Assembly (NCBI RefSeq): GCF_000485595.1
Contig: NW_014577067.1
Location: 263,019 to 286,632 of the forward strand
Direction: 5' to 3'
Length of the DNA: 23,614 nt
Source of the DNA: Priapulus caudatus
Lineage: Eukaryota; Priapulida; Priapulimorpha; Priapulimorphida; Priapulidae
Shown: positions 1-10,323 of the stretch, one piece after another
Layout: every line of letters begins with the position of its first letter
Position numbering within the stretch: the first letter of the stretch is position 1
Made by a program: the position numbers and the translations under genes
Notes under the pieces: model-generated
Told to the model about the DNA's origin: nothing
The model's input: the letters and a program-made list of their open reading frames with translations, nothing else
The model's database searches: none

Positions 1-95
1 ACCGGCCGGCCGACCGACCTAACCTAACCAACCGAAACCAACCGAACCGACCGACCGTACCGCGCGACCGACCGACCGACCGACGACGACGACAC

Positions 96-193
<98 letters not shown>
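1..193. repeat. CCGA-rich simple repeat followed by (AC)48
   Basis: Positions 1-96 are degenerate CCGA/ACCG units with two CCTAA words. Positions 97-193 are an uninterrupted AC dinucleotide tract. Apparent long frames here are only Val-Cys repeats. Confidence 0.97.
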
Positions 194-194
<1 letters not shown>

Positions 195-1301
195 GAGAGC
201 GAGGGGTGAGCGATTTACACGTCCCATCACCTCTCCGACGCCCAAGAGGTGCTGTAACAATATTTACTCTACACGTCTCCCGTTGTCCTTGTTATTTTGA
301 AGAACTCTTGAGAACCAGGTACGCTGTACGGCGATGCTGAAAACGCTGTTCAGCTAATCGTGTTTCGCCGGCCGACCTTTTGACGGTCGAAGAGACGGGA
401 AAATGCGAAGTATAATTGAGAATGTTCGTCAGATGTTGAATACAGCGAATGTCTGATCGTATATGTCTCTAACCAAGCATTGCTGCGTGCTTTAAACATG
501 TACTTGTCGAATAATAAATTAAATGAAAATATATAAAATAATGATAGTAATAAGAATAAGAATAATGAAAATATCATAATAAAAGTGCACAGTATATGTG
601 GTCGTTCCATGTGGACCTTCGGCAGTTCTCTTATTAGGGATCATTTTTTGTAAAGTAAATTGTGCGGAAAACCACAAAATGGCGCATAAACACACAGCGT
701 TGACCCAAGTAACGATGGCGAGGTATCAAGTGTGCGCACGAGGCGGCGCTTTATAATGTCACGAGACAGCCGTCTACGGCTCGCCTGCCGCATTGCTATT
801 TTTGACTGCTGTTTTTTCCTGCTTAAACCCTGTTTACGATTTTTTTCCTGGACATTTAACTCAAGCAAAGAACATGCTCGGGCTCAGAAATTGTCTGACG
901 TGCATCTGTCGGCGGGGGGGGGGGGGGGCTACACGAACGCAGCAGCTGCCTGCTTGGCCTCCAAAGCGCCCAGTTGCAGAACTGTTCAGTTTCGTGAACA
1001 GGAAAGCGTGCCCAGATAAATATTGTGGGAGAATGGAAAAGGAATAAATATTCACGTAGCTGGGTTGGCTAGCAGAGGGCTTAATTTTTGCTTGCCTTCT
1101 ATAGCAGGTATTGTGTTTACGGTCTGTGGTAGCAGGCGAAACCCGCCTAAATATAGCGTGTTACGTAGCACAAGTTGTGGTAACAGTAACATTGCTGGTA
1201 ACGTTTTCACTCATTGAATTGAGCTGGGGCAACGAGAGCTGCTAGTAAAGTGCGTCGTGTAGAGGATAAAGGAACCAATGTAGATACCTTGACTTCGCTA
1301 T

Positions 1302-1370
1302 GCGTGTACGTGCATGTGTGCGTGTGCGTGTGCGTGTGCGTGTGTGTGCGCGCGCTTGTGCGTGCGTGTG
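1302..1370. repeat. GT-rich (GCGT/GTGT) microsatellite
   Basis: Alternating GCGTGT and GTGC units with a short CGCGCG interruption at about 1348-1355. Such alternating purine-pyrimidine DNA can adopt Z-form. Confidence 0.9.
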
Positions 1371-1980
1371 TTTGAGCCATCAATCTCGTTACACCAAGAG
1401 CTTCGTGTGTGATGAATGCTCCACACGTGATAGTTGGTCGTAAGCATTCGGGGAAAGGGAAACGACCGTCGTGATATCACTGAGACTCAGGAAACATAGA
1501 CTATCGCCTATAATTACGTAACTAATCTATTCCCCAATAAAGTGCTTACTATGGCCAGTTTTTTACGTGTACACGCGCGCGTCAACCGTGCGTGTCTATC
1601 GATGTCCATGCAGGCAACTCGTGTACACGCGACAGGAAACATGTTAGAGCTAAAACTTATTGGTCTTTCGTCGATTATCTTTTAGACTTGCGTCATGCAG
1701 CGTGCCCGTCCCGTATGCCTTGTTACTCTGTCAGTTTGCTTCAGTGCGTGTGTGTAGTGCGTGTGGGTTCGGCGTGTGTTTGTTATCATACTCCGTAGCG
1801 TGCCATGCGTATCTCCATCTCATCACTTATTAAAACCCGGGGACGACATCTGCCTTACACTTGTGACTTGCACTGTTCGTTGGGTGTCTTTAACTGATTC
1901 AGGGCCGTAGCAATGCCTATCTCCTCTTAGACAGAGGTTAAACCACGTGGTGTGACCGGATACGTCATGAGGGAACACAG

Positions 1981-2010
1981 ACCAGATAAGCTTAGACCAG
2001 ATAAGCTTAG
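1981..2010. repeat. 15-bp perfect tandem duplication
   Basis: ACCAGATAAGCTTAG occurs twice in direct succession with no mismatch; no function is apparent. Confidence 0.9.
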
Positions 2011-3072
2011 AAAGCTTGCTTGGGTTTACTATGCTAGCTAACTTAAAAAGTTACTTTTCACCCCCAGCTACCGTCATCGCTCTGAACTGATCGTAATACC
2101 TAAAAGAAATGCGCAACTGCGTACTTGTTGTTGCGTTACAATAAGCTGATCAGTCAGTTGAGGTTAAATGCTCGCTGACACTCATTATCAAGTTCTCGTT
2201 TCCTCATCTGCTAAAAGCACAACGTCTTGGTTTACGGTGTGAAGTTCAACGTTCGGATCCTGCTAGCTGGCACGTAGACCCTACTGAATAGGAATGATTT
2301 CTCTGTGTATTTGATGCGTATTTTCAATCAACGTTTAAATCATGCTACGTATAAAAGATTCGTGGTTCGATGTAATGCGGTAAATGCACTGCGGTGTGTG
2401 TTTGTATATACGGGCAATGACCACCACACATGTCTGTCTATGCGGCTGTGAACATCTGTAGCTGTCACAACAGAATGATCGAGTCGTTGGTCATAGGAGA
2501 ATTCCCTCGTTTTTCTTGTCACTTGGCGTGCAATGCCATTGTAGACATTCACTGCAATCACGTAGGATTCCCCCCCCCTACATATGCAATTTAAATTTTG
2601 CTGTTGTGAGACAGACGTTGGACGTTTACCGCCAATGCGTTCATTGCTGACATGTTCCTGTGTCTTGCTGGCTGCTGTCCTGTGTTGTGGCGGGCAATTT
2701 GTCCAGCAGTGACACATCTGGCACGCGGACCCCGGTGCTGTGTTTGTGTTTGCATTGCTGATGGGGACACGCTAACTGCGAAACCTCCTGTGCGGTCCCC
2801 TGCTGCTCTCTATCGATTCACTTCCTTCCTCATCAGACCTCACTGATTGCACCAATTGTGCGCATATTGCTATTACTCTTTCCACGCCATCTACCTCTTT
2901 TGCCTCGCAAGTTCAATGACTCCCCCTCTCTCTCCCTCTTGCTCTTTATTTCTATCCCTCTCTCTCTCTCTCTTTCTCCCGCTCTCTCTTCTTTATGCCG
3001 CATAACACTATAATGAGCAATGTCAAGAGCAATTGGGGAATCGGTCGTTTCCAAAACACTTTTAAAGCTTAA

Positions 3073-3108
3073 GCGATTATGTGCGATTATGTGCGATTAT
3101 GTGCGATT
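3073..3108. repeat. 10-bp tandem repeat, 3.6 copies
   Basis: GCGATTATGT is repeated three times exactly, followed by a partial GCGATT. Confidence 0.92.
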
Positions 3109-3860
3109 CTGCTGCATAACTACAGACGCTGCCTAGTTCACACGACACAGCAGAGAAGAAGTACGCGTGGGAGATACGTGCGTGTATGGTGACCTGCGCA
3201 GGTCATGCGAAACTGTGTTTTACTCGGTGTGATTACAATGTATGAGTGCTACGTGAACTAGTAGAAACAGGAACGGGATGTAATATTACATAACTCACAT
3301 GTGGTTGACGATTTTTTGTTGGTATACCTAATACGAAAGATGTGCAAGTTACACGAAATTGTTTATTAGGTTTCCTACGGTTACTATGAGTTTTGCGCGG
3401 GAATGAATGGATTCGTACCTCGGAATTCTTAGGAAACTAGCAATCACGCCGATGTCTACGAAAGATTTGATTGGGACGGAATGTTTGTTTGGCCTATCAT
3501 CTGTCGAAAATATCTTAGTAGCACGGTTACCGTTTATTTACGTTAGAAGCGGAAAACCTTAAGCCTTGGCTTCCTCGTGAATGGGTGGGCACCCGATTAA
3601 ACTGAACCAGTTACCCGATGTGCGCGATAAGGAACGCTGTCTCTCGCGCGCACTCGAGCCAAATTTTTTTTGGCCAAGTTTAACCCCAGACGTGGTTCAC
3701 CCTTATAGACATTCTTGTCGTAGAACACAATAATAGTGGTCGTCGTCGCATGAGCTAATTCTTCCATCGTCGCATGTGTTTCTGGATTAGGGCTCCTATT
3801 GATCGCGGAAAACTTGGAAATCCTGCAATTGTAAAATGGAATTTTTCAGATCAGGAAAAA

Positions 3861-3904
3861 TCCTGGAAAATAGGGTCTGATCCCGGAAGGTCCTGGAAAA
3901 TAGG
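3861..3904. repeat. 30-bp-period imperfect repeat (TCCTGGAAAATAGG)
   Basis: The 14-mer TCCTGGAAAATAGG begins at 3861 and again at 3891, with related GGAAAA words just upstream from about 3806. Confidence 0.75.
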
Positions 3905-4522
3905 TCGCTGACTTCACGCGCGCAAACACATGTGATTTGTTAACGGAACGTAAATTCATCGGTGGCCGCAATTAACGGAAGCAGAATGCGCCGGCCTGGT
4001 TCACCTGTCCTTCACTGTAAACATGCTAGAAATTTATGGGGTTCGCACGGGCAACTGGGTGGTCAGTAGAGCTCGAAGTTTGTTATTGCTTTGTCCGTCA
4101 AACTGCCCACAGCTGCTGTCCGTTCGTAAGACGAAGGCTGTATATATATATACGAGTGTATATGTGCTCATTTATATACGTGTGTACATTGCTTTCGTTA
4201 GTGGAGGCGTTTAGGGCCAAAACTTATTAAGTCACGGGTCATTCCTGTGGATGAGATGGGATCATGGGGAGCATCCCTGCAGTGGATTATGCTCACACGT
4301 GATAGCTAGATCATGGGTAGCTGCACTGTTTATTCAGATTGGAATTCATGCGAATATGTATTAGCACCATTACACGGGGATTATCATTTCACAATATTGT
4401 CGGAAATACACGATAAGCAGTTTCATCGTATATTTCTGATATTACCAGGAGTAAACGTTTCCTCTTATTATTTCCTCCTGATATAACTTAAATTAGTTCT
4501 ACATGTGGCACAGAATTCTTAT

Positions 4523-4614
4523 CATATAAGTTGTTATATATAGTTGTAAATAAGTTGCAGATAGTTGTATATTATAGTTGTATCTAAGTGTTACATATAA
4601 GTTGTTATATATAG
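4523..4614. repeat. Pair of 21-bp direct repeats around GTTGTA-rich sequence
   Basis: An identical 21-mer beginning CATATAAGTTG lies at 4523-4543 and 4594-4614. Between them are degenerate AGTTGTA units. A (TA)n tract follows at 4622-4637. This AT-rich block ends about 85 bp before the exon 1 acceptor. Confidence 0.85.
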
Positions 4615-4724
4615 GAGCTTTTTTATATATATATATATGTGTCACCAGAAGTCAATTTTGTCAGATCATCTTGCTCTCGGTGTCTTGTTATGCTAATTGA
4701 ACTGTCTCTTCCTTGCGTACATAG

Positions 4725-4887
4725 GTGGAGATTCAGCTGATCGATGTGAACGACTCTCCGCCCGTGTTTGATCAGGACGAGTATGCCTTCTTCGTGTCCG
4801 AAGACGCACATGTTGACCACACCATCGGCAAGGTCACGGCAAACGACCCCGACACGGTGGACACTGTCCACTATCACTTCTACAAAG
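4725..4887 (+). CDS. Cadherin exon 1 of window: end of one EC repeat and start of the next
   Basis: Codes residues 1-54 plus the first base of codon 55. It opens with VEIQLIDVNDSPPVF, the C-terminal beta strand and calcium motif of a repeat whose earlier part lies on an unseen upstream exon. The next repeat begins at residue 16. Its E26 stands in the usual XEX calcium position, and D41-P-D43 replaces the commoner DAD. The usual EGxNG loop after DxD is missing, giving a short divergent stretch before HYHFYK. The acceptor is a pyrimidine-containing tract ending TACATAG; the donor is AAAG/GTGCGT. Exon length is 163 nt, entering in phase 0 and leaving in phase 1, which fits exon 2 exactly (the split codon becomes Gly). 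Because the exon enters in phase 0 mid-domain, the first codon is not a start codon. Confidence 0.94.
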
Positions 4888-4889
4888 GT

Positions 4890-5115
4890 GCGTTAGGGGT
4901 AGCGGCAGGGGTGGGGTTAGGGTGAGGGTTATTGTTAGGCTTAGGGTTATGGTTAGATTAGGATTATGGTTGTGCATGGTTATGGTTGGGGTTATGTTTA
5001 GACTCAGGGGTAATGTTAGGGTTATGATTATAGTTATGGTTACGTTTAAGGTTATGGTTGGGCTCAGAGTTAGGATTAGGTATATGCTTGTGGTCAAGGT
5101 TAGGGTTACACTGGG
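4890..5115. repeat. Degenerate TTAGGG-like G-rich minisatellite next to a 5' splice site
   Basis: Irregular GGTTAGGG, GGTTATGG and GTTAGG units repeat through the segment with the G-rich strand on the sense side. It starts within a few bases of the exon 1 donor. At 4908-4928 there are four G runs (4, 4, 3, 3) with loops of 1, 3 and 3 bases, a canonical G-quadruplex pattern. Units are too degenerate to be an active telomere. Confidence 0.85.
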
Positions 5116-5949
5116 GCTGACTCGAATGAGGGATAGCAGGGCCGCAGTGAATTTTGGGATGATCATTGTGATCGTTTTTAAGTAGGGGTTATCAGTGTCA
5201 GTATACATACGGGTATAGTTCCACCTTACATTGCGAATGGCGAGTGGTATCTGTTCGCAACTATTATAACCTCCCCATGTAGATTCATGGATTAGGTTGC
5301 ATTGTCTAGCGTTCACTGACCAAAACATACCGCTGTCTGCGCGTTATATGCTTATGCTTCATGAAACTCGAAGAATGACGTGACGTTTATACGAAGTGAT
5401 ATTTGAATTATACCGGCATACTGAGTGTATTCTGAATTATCTGGTGTACGTATAATTATTATATACCTGCGTGCGTCATCACGCCATTGCTACAGCTTCA
5501 CGGAAACATTACATACTGTAGTTTCCTGCTGTACTACCGATTGTCGCAGTAGTAATATTTTATTTGCTAACGTGTAAAGGTGATTGAGCTAAGTGTTATT
5601 GCTCGGGTGTAAATCCAGATAGCGATGCTGGATACATATGTTACCCAGTTTGTGAGAATATGTACTTCATACGCACGATACTCATCGTTTCTCCTAAAAT
5701 GTAGTAAAAATAACACTAGTCCCGAAAGGCATGTTTTACCAAACTTTTAACTGACGATTAGAAAATGCAAAGCATATCGAGTTTCGCTTGTGAGTCATGC
5801 TACACAGGACATCACCTACAGATACCTATTATACGTTATATATCCCCTTATACCTAATAAGGGTAATGGTTGGATGATCCTTTATCAACCTGTAAGAGTT
5901 TAAGATTGTTGTTCTTGGTCTACTCGGTTGGCCGTCGCATTGCTTACTT

Positions 5950-6190
5950 AATATATATAGGGTTATACTTGGGGTTAGGGGTTAGGTTTGATTTTGGTTT
6001 AGAGTTATAGCTTTGGTATTGGTTAATGTAAGGGAGAAGATAAGGTTTTGGCTACGGTTAGGTTTCCTTTTGGTTTATGGCTTCAGTATAGGTTAATGTT
6101 AGGGATAGAATAGGGTTTTGGTTAGGGGTAGGGTTCGCTTTCGGGGTGTAGCTTATAGGTATGGGTTAATACTAAGAGGAGGTTAGTTTG
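5950..6190. repeat. Degenerate G-rich minisatellite, about 70-bp period, before exon 2
   Basis: The word GGTTAAT recurs at 6021, 6091 and 6164, so the higher-order period is 70 to 73 bp. Within it are TTAGGG-like and GGTTTTGG-like submotifs. About three diverged copies are visible. The last copy ends roughly 40 bp before the exon 2 acceptor, leaving only a short pyrimidine stretch for splicing. Confidence 0.8.
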
Positions 6191-6227
6191 AGTAAAGCAG
6201 TCGTCACGCCCTCTTCGTTGGTTGCAG

Positions 6228-6430
6228 GGCAAAAATCGCCGTTTAAGATCGACCCCACGACCGGCGTCCTGCGTACTACGCAGGCGCTGGATCGCGAGCT
6301 GGCGCCAGTCTACGAGCTGGGCGTGCGCGCGAGCGACGGCGTTCACTTTACCGACGTGACGGTGACCGTGCATATAGAGGACGTCAACGACAACGCTCCA
6401 CACTTCGACCGCGCGGCGTTCTCATTCGAG
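6228..6430 (+). CDS. Cadherin exon 2 of window: second half of an EC repeat
   Basis: Codes residues 55-122. It completes the repeat begun on exon 1 and enters the following repeat by eight residues. Visible landmarks are PFKIDPTTGVL (residues 59-69), LDRE (75-78), the RASDG strand (88-92) and the terminal motif DVNDNAPHF (106-114). The usual G-x-P-x-x-S loop after ASDG is absent, as in some Fat-family repeats, so this EC is a little short (99 residues). The acceptor is GGTTGCAG/GGC and the donor TTCGAG/GTGCGT. Length 203 nt, entering in phase 1 and leaving in phase 0. The donor lies immediately before a (GCGT)n microsatellite in the next intron. Confidence 0.95.
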
Positions 6431-7134
6431 GTGCGTTCTCATTGTGTGTGCGTGCGTGCGTGCGTGCGTGCGTGCGTGTGTATGTGTGTGTATGTATATA
6501 TATACATATCCTGTTCAATTTATGTAAATTGGTGCAGCAATTATCAGAATTTCTTGGGGTAGGGTTATTTATCATTTTCACATGATAAATGAAATGTCTC
6601 GGAAGTATTTAGGGCAGGAATTTAGACCTATTAGGTAGTAAAGTAATTAATATTGTAAACTTAAATGCCAGTTATCAGGATCATTCTTATATGTATGAAT
6701 GATGCACACTATAAATATGATATCCCCATAATTACTCTTAAACAGATGAACCAGAGGCACAACCTTACACACCGATTAAACCATTTTACTGGAATCTGCT
6801 TAATATCTGCATAAATATCACGTGAGAATTCACATTATTGTGCAGATGAAGCATGGGCCATTATTACAGACGTGTACTCTGCTTGGAAATTCCTTTTTTA
6901 CCGAGTTGTATTCAATTATACGTATTCTTTACGAAAACGTGTTGTGACAAAGTTTCAACGGCAATAGCTATAGTTGCAAGTTGCAATCGATCGTTAGCAT
7001 GAATTGAATCATCACTATACTGTTTATTATGTTTATTTGATACCGCTGGATATCGTAGACCTTGTGATATTACAGTGACATCAACTCTAATCGTGACACG
7101 CGGAAATTTTTACTATCTGCTCATACACATGCAG
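6431..7134 (+). other. Intron between exons 2 and 3
   Basis: 704 bp. A (GTGC)n/(GT)n microsatellite covers about 6440-6510 just after the donor, followed by AT-rich unique-looking sequence. Nothing else was recognised. The flanking exons join in phase 0 between residues E122 and V123. Confidence 0.9.
6436..6510. repeat. (GTGC)n/(GT)n/(TA)n microsatellite just after the exon 2 donor
   Basis: GTGTGTGC and GCGT units start within 20 bp of the 5' splice site and pass into TATATA. Confidence 0.92.
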
Positions 7135-7311
7135 GTGCCAGAAAACTCCAGGAAGGGCGCCGTCGTTGCCAAGGTTACGGCGACAGACGCCGATGAGGGA
7201 GCCAATGGGAACGTGAGCTACGAACTGATCTCAGACTGGGGCGGCGATGTCTTCTCCTTCAATTCAGACACAGGCGAATTTACTCTCATCGACACTCTAG
7301 ATTATGAGCAG
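7135..7311 (+). CDS. Cadherin exon 3 of window: first half of an EC repeat
   Basis: Codes residues 123-181 (59 whole codons, phase 0 at both ends). It starts at VPEN, the calcium-binding N-terminal strand of the EC (E125). TATDADEGANGNVSYEL (137-153) is the canonical DxD plus NGxxxY loop, then VFSFNSDTGEFTL and LDYEQ (177-181). N148-V-S is a possible N-glycosylation site. The acceptor is ACACATGCAG/GTGCCA and the donor GAGCAG/GTATGT. By my count 38 of 59 third positions are G or C, clearly fewer than in exon 4. A symmetric 0-0 exon of multiple-of-three length could be skipped without a frameshift, but that would remove half an EC repeat. Confidence 0.95.
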
Positions 7312-8379
7312 GTATGTTTTCCTTCGCTATTTATCTATTTGTGAGCCGATTATCTATTCAGATTCTTCTACATGAATGCGAAATGAGATTGAAGAATATT
7401 TGATCTCGGCCATTTGCAATATGCTAGCTTATAAACGTTTATTTGAACGCAGCACACGGTATCTTATGATATATTTCATGTAGGCTTTTATGAAGTACTG
7501 AATTTTATGATTACGTATTGCAATATTCTAGTGGAGCCGGTAGGCGGTAATAGTCCTCAAAGCGGATTTCGTCAGTAAAATTAAAACTTCGTAAAGATAG
7601 AAATGATGTCTGCATTTATTGCGTACGCTGTACATTTCCTTCACCTATACTATATAATCCCAGGCTTACATTAGCACCGATTCCGGTGCATTCGGCTTTG
7701 CAAGGAAGCCCCCAAGTTATTCATGGTTAATAGACCCACTAGGCCACCAAGAGCCGTCCATACAAACACAGCAGCGAAATCAAAAATGCCCGTTGGCACT
7801 AAAAAGTAGGATATATGTAATTAGTTCTTTTATAATGGCGCATTCTAGTCCCGCGGTTCCATTAATGGAACGTAATTTTGTTCGCAGCGGGTCGAGGGTA
7901 GGAAAATTGCTAGAGCAATTACATATACACCTCCTCGTTATGGCCGTTGATTATTTACCAACCGAATACACAACCGTGTCAGAAACCTGTAGTAGCTTGC
8001 GTAATAGCCCCGTCGTAATAGCTAACTAAGCTGCCACCACACCACACAGCTAAGCTAACACCACGCGGCCACGAATACGATTGAGTATGCGAAGTTTTTC
8101 GCGGTTATTTCTGGACTCAAGAAAAACATGATTAAATGAAAAAAAATGTATTTGCTATTCGAAATTGTTTTTTGTTGCGTGTCGCCGCAGGATCGTAGTC
8201 GCACGTACAGACATGTTCGCGACGATGGGTGATGAGAGGAGGCAACGCTGTAACCTATATATACCCTCACCGTGGCCCAGGGCGGCTGCTCTTATATATA
8301 TACGCAATTAGCAGCCTCTCCCCTATGTTGAAATTCTTAGCAAGTAGGCCTAATTCGAAAAAATTTAGATGTGTGGATG

Positions 8380-8424
8380 TCTGTGTGCGTGCGTGCGTGC
8401 GGACGTGCGTACGTGCGTGTGTGA
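8380..8424. repeat. (GCGT)n microsatellite
   Basis: TGTGCGTGCGTGCG units with ACGT interruptions. Confidence 0.88.
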
Positions 8425-8687
8425 GGGGGAGTTCCAGGGAGGGGACGTTTACCTACAACGGGTGAACCATGGTTTGCAGTGCTACGTGGATTGTGTTTCA
8501 TGGGCAGGTGCGCGCGTGTAACGGTTTGATAGTAGGTAAGATAGCCACGACCTGTGCTTCTATTGTTATAACCGATCGTTTTATGAAATGCTTTTTGCCC
8601 TATAATTGTGCAGTTAACTGTAAACGTTTGATACCACTGCCCCTATTAACATCCCGCTTGGGATAACATGAAACCATGAGCTTACGC

Positions 8688-8689
8688 AT

Positions 8690-8737
<48 letters not shown>

Positions 8738-8739
8738 AT
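8688..8739. repeat. (AT)n tract closed by ATCC/GGAT, fully palindromic
   Basis: A pure AT dinucleotide run at 8692-8735 is bounded by ATCC on the left and GGAT on the right, so the whole 52 bp is self-complementary and could extrude as a cruciform. Confidence 0.92.
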
Positions 8740-8992
8740 ATAGGTGACGTGTTGTTACGTAAACATTAATTTGCTTGGTCGTGCAGTCAGCACGGCGGAA
8801 TCCCCGCAGAGCAACCTAATTGCCCTTAACTAATTCCGGGGCGATGAAAGAGTAGGCTCGGGGAAAAAATTAACGCACCAAAAAACGTGTTTAAAAAAAC
8901 TCGTTAGAGTATATTGTAAAATACGCGCGCGTAGACGAGTGTGACACTGGTACGTCTCCTTGGCGTAACCGCCCCCTTTGCCCCGCCCCCCG

Positions 8993-9568
8993 CCTCTCTC
9001 TCATCTCTCTCTCTCCTTCCTCGTCTCTCCTCTCTCTCATCTCCATCCGAGCCACGTCATCTCTCTCTCTTCTCTCTCCTCTCACACATCACACACATCT
9101 AAGCTCTCTCTGCTTCTTTCTCATCTCTCTCTCTCTCTCTCTTCTCCTCTCTCTCCTCGCGTCTCAATCTCATCTTCTCTCTCTCTCTCTCTCTTGACTC
9201 TCTCTTCTCCTCTGCTCTCTCTTTCTCTCTGTCTCTCTCTCTCTCTCCCCTCTCTCTTCTCTCTTCTCTCTTCTCTCTTCTCTCTCTCCTTCTCTCTCTC
9301 TCTCGTCGCTTCTCGCGCCTCTCTATCTATCTATCTATCTCTCTCTCCCTCTCTCTCTACCATTCTCCCTCTTCTTCTCCTTTCTCTCGTCGCTCTCGCT
9401 CTCTCTCTTCTCTCCTCTCTCCTCCCTCCCCTCTCAGTCTCTCTTTCTCTCTCTCTCTCTTCTCTCCTCTCTCTCTGTCTTCCTCTCTCCCTCATTCTCC
9501 CTGTCTCTCGTCTCTCTGGTCTCTCTCTCTCCTCTCCTCTCTTCTCACCCTTGTCTCTTCCTTCCTCT

Positions 9569-9615
<47 letters not shown>
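8993..9615. repeat. 623-bp polypyrimidine (CT)n tract
   Basis: Nearly uninterrupted C/T on the sense strand, mostly TCTCTC with TCTA, CTTCT and CCTC variants; perfect (CT) at about 9573-9615. The open frame through it is a low-complexity Ser/Leu artefact. Long mirror-like polypyrimidine DNA can form triplexes. Confidence 0.95.
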
Positions 9616-9618
<3 letters not shown>

Positions 9619-10284
9619 GGGCTAGTCTTCGGCTCTGTGGTTTGCACTTGTCAGATGGGGTTCAGCGAGTCACACGAGCAGGTGAAATTCGCGCCGACTA
9701 CGTTGCTAGCACGCCCCGATGTCATGCAGAACAGATGCTTTTCGTTTTCTCACGCCGGGGTTAGTGCACTTCCTGATCGTAAACCCAGGAGCGACTCTGT
9801 TACTCTCGAGGTGAAGCAGGATGAAATTACGCGTAGAGAGTACGAGATTACCGTCACATGTGAGATTAGTTTGACGTGTTCGTAGATGGAATCAAATACG
9901 AATAAGTAATGTATATTACTTAAATGTATATAAGTCTACCTACGATTATTTCGCGGGATAACAAGAAGCTCGCATTAGAGTCAGACAGCTAGAATGCGTT
10001 CTTTGTAGAGGTAGATAGTTGGTTATTCACTCGTTACATATTATAGATCTCGAGGATATGCGGCACCAGTACGTCGTAAGATGTTTTAGTAATTTATGCT
10101 GACGGTGTTTCACCTGGGAGCTGGCATGCGCCTTATGATGAGAATGCAAATGTATGCGTGTTAGTGGAATTGCCGCTTCACGTGCCAGCTGCAGCGTTAC
10201 TGGCAATTATTGGTCGAAACATGAGCGAATTTAAACCGCATGACGTTGTATTGGTAATGAAATTAACTAGTGACTAATTGACTA

Positions 10285-10323
10285 ATTGTTTATATAGTTA
10301 ATATTATTAACTATATAAACAAT
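10285..10323. repeat. Perfect 39-bp palindrome (19-bp arms, 1-nt centre)
   Basis: Arms beginning ATTGTTTATATAG and ending CTATATAAACAAT are exact reverse complements around a single T at 10304. No clear flanking duplication. AT-rich. Confidence 0.93.

Larger units (their letters stand above)
1..4724 (+). other. Intron or upstream sequence 5' of exon 1, no recognised exon
   Basis: Exon 1 enters in phase 0 in mid-domain, so at least the right part of this block must be intron. I find no cadherin motif (LDxE, DxND, DAD) in any frame, and no other recognisable protein. Most of 195-4500 looks unique and mildly AT-rich. It holds a G15 run at 914-928, GT-rich microsatellites, short tandem repeats and a CT-rich patch near 2920-2990, listed separately. 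Confidence 0.8.
4888..6227 (+). other. Intron between exons 1 and 2, telomere-like DNA at both ends
   Basis: The intron is 1340 bp. G-rich TTAGGG-like degenerate repeats occupy its first 230 bp and its last 270 bp. The middle (about 5120-5950) is AT-rich, unremarkable sequence with no exon-like segment. Exons 1 and 2 join in frame without any missing cadherin sequence, so no exon is expected here. Confidence 0.9.

Noticed and set aside
24-260. Open frame of Val-Cys repeats on the - strand
   Set aside because: Translation of an (AC)n microsatellite; no start context or domain. The same applies to 12418-12814.
2340-2717. 125-codon open frame on the - strand
   Set aside because: No recognisable domain, no splice or codon-use support, and sequence around it looks like ordinary intron.
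4890-5115. True telomere or chromosome end
   Set aside because: Units are too degenerate and coding exons of one gene lie on both sides, so it is interstitial repeat DNA.
8978-9625. 215-codon Ser/Leu-rich open frame
   Set aside because: It is the (CT)n tract read in frame. The antisense frames over 15691-16254 arise likewise from the (AG)n tract.
9637-9885. 82-codon open frame right of the (CT)n tract
   Set aside because: Not repetitive, but no domain, no homologue I recognise and no splice-site logic with the cadherin frame.
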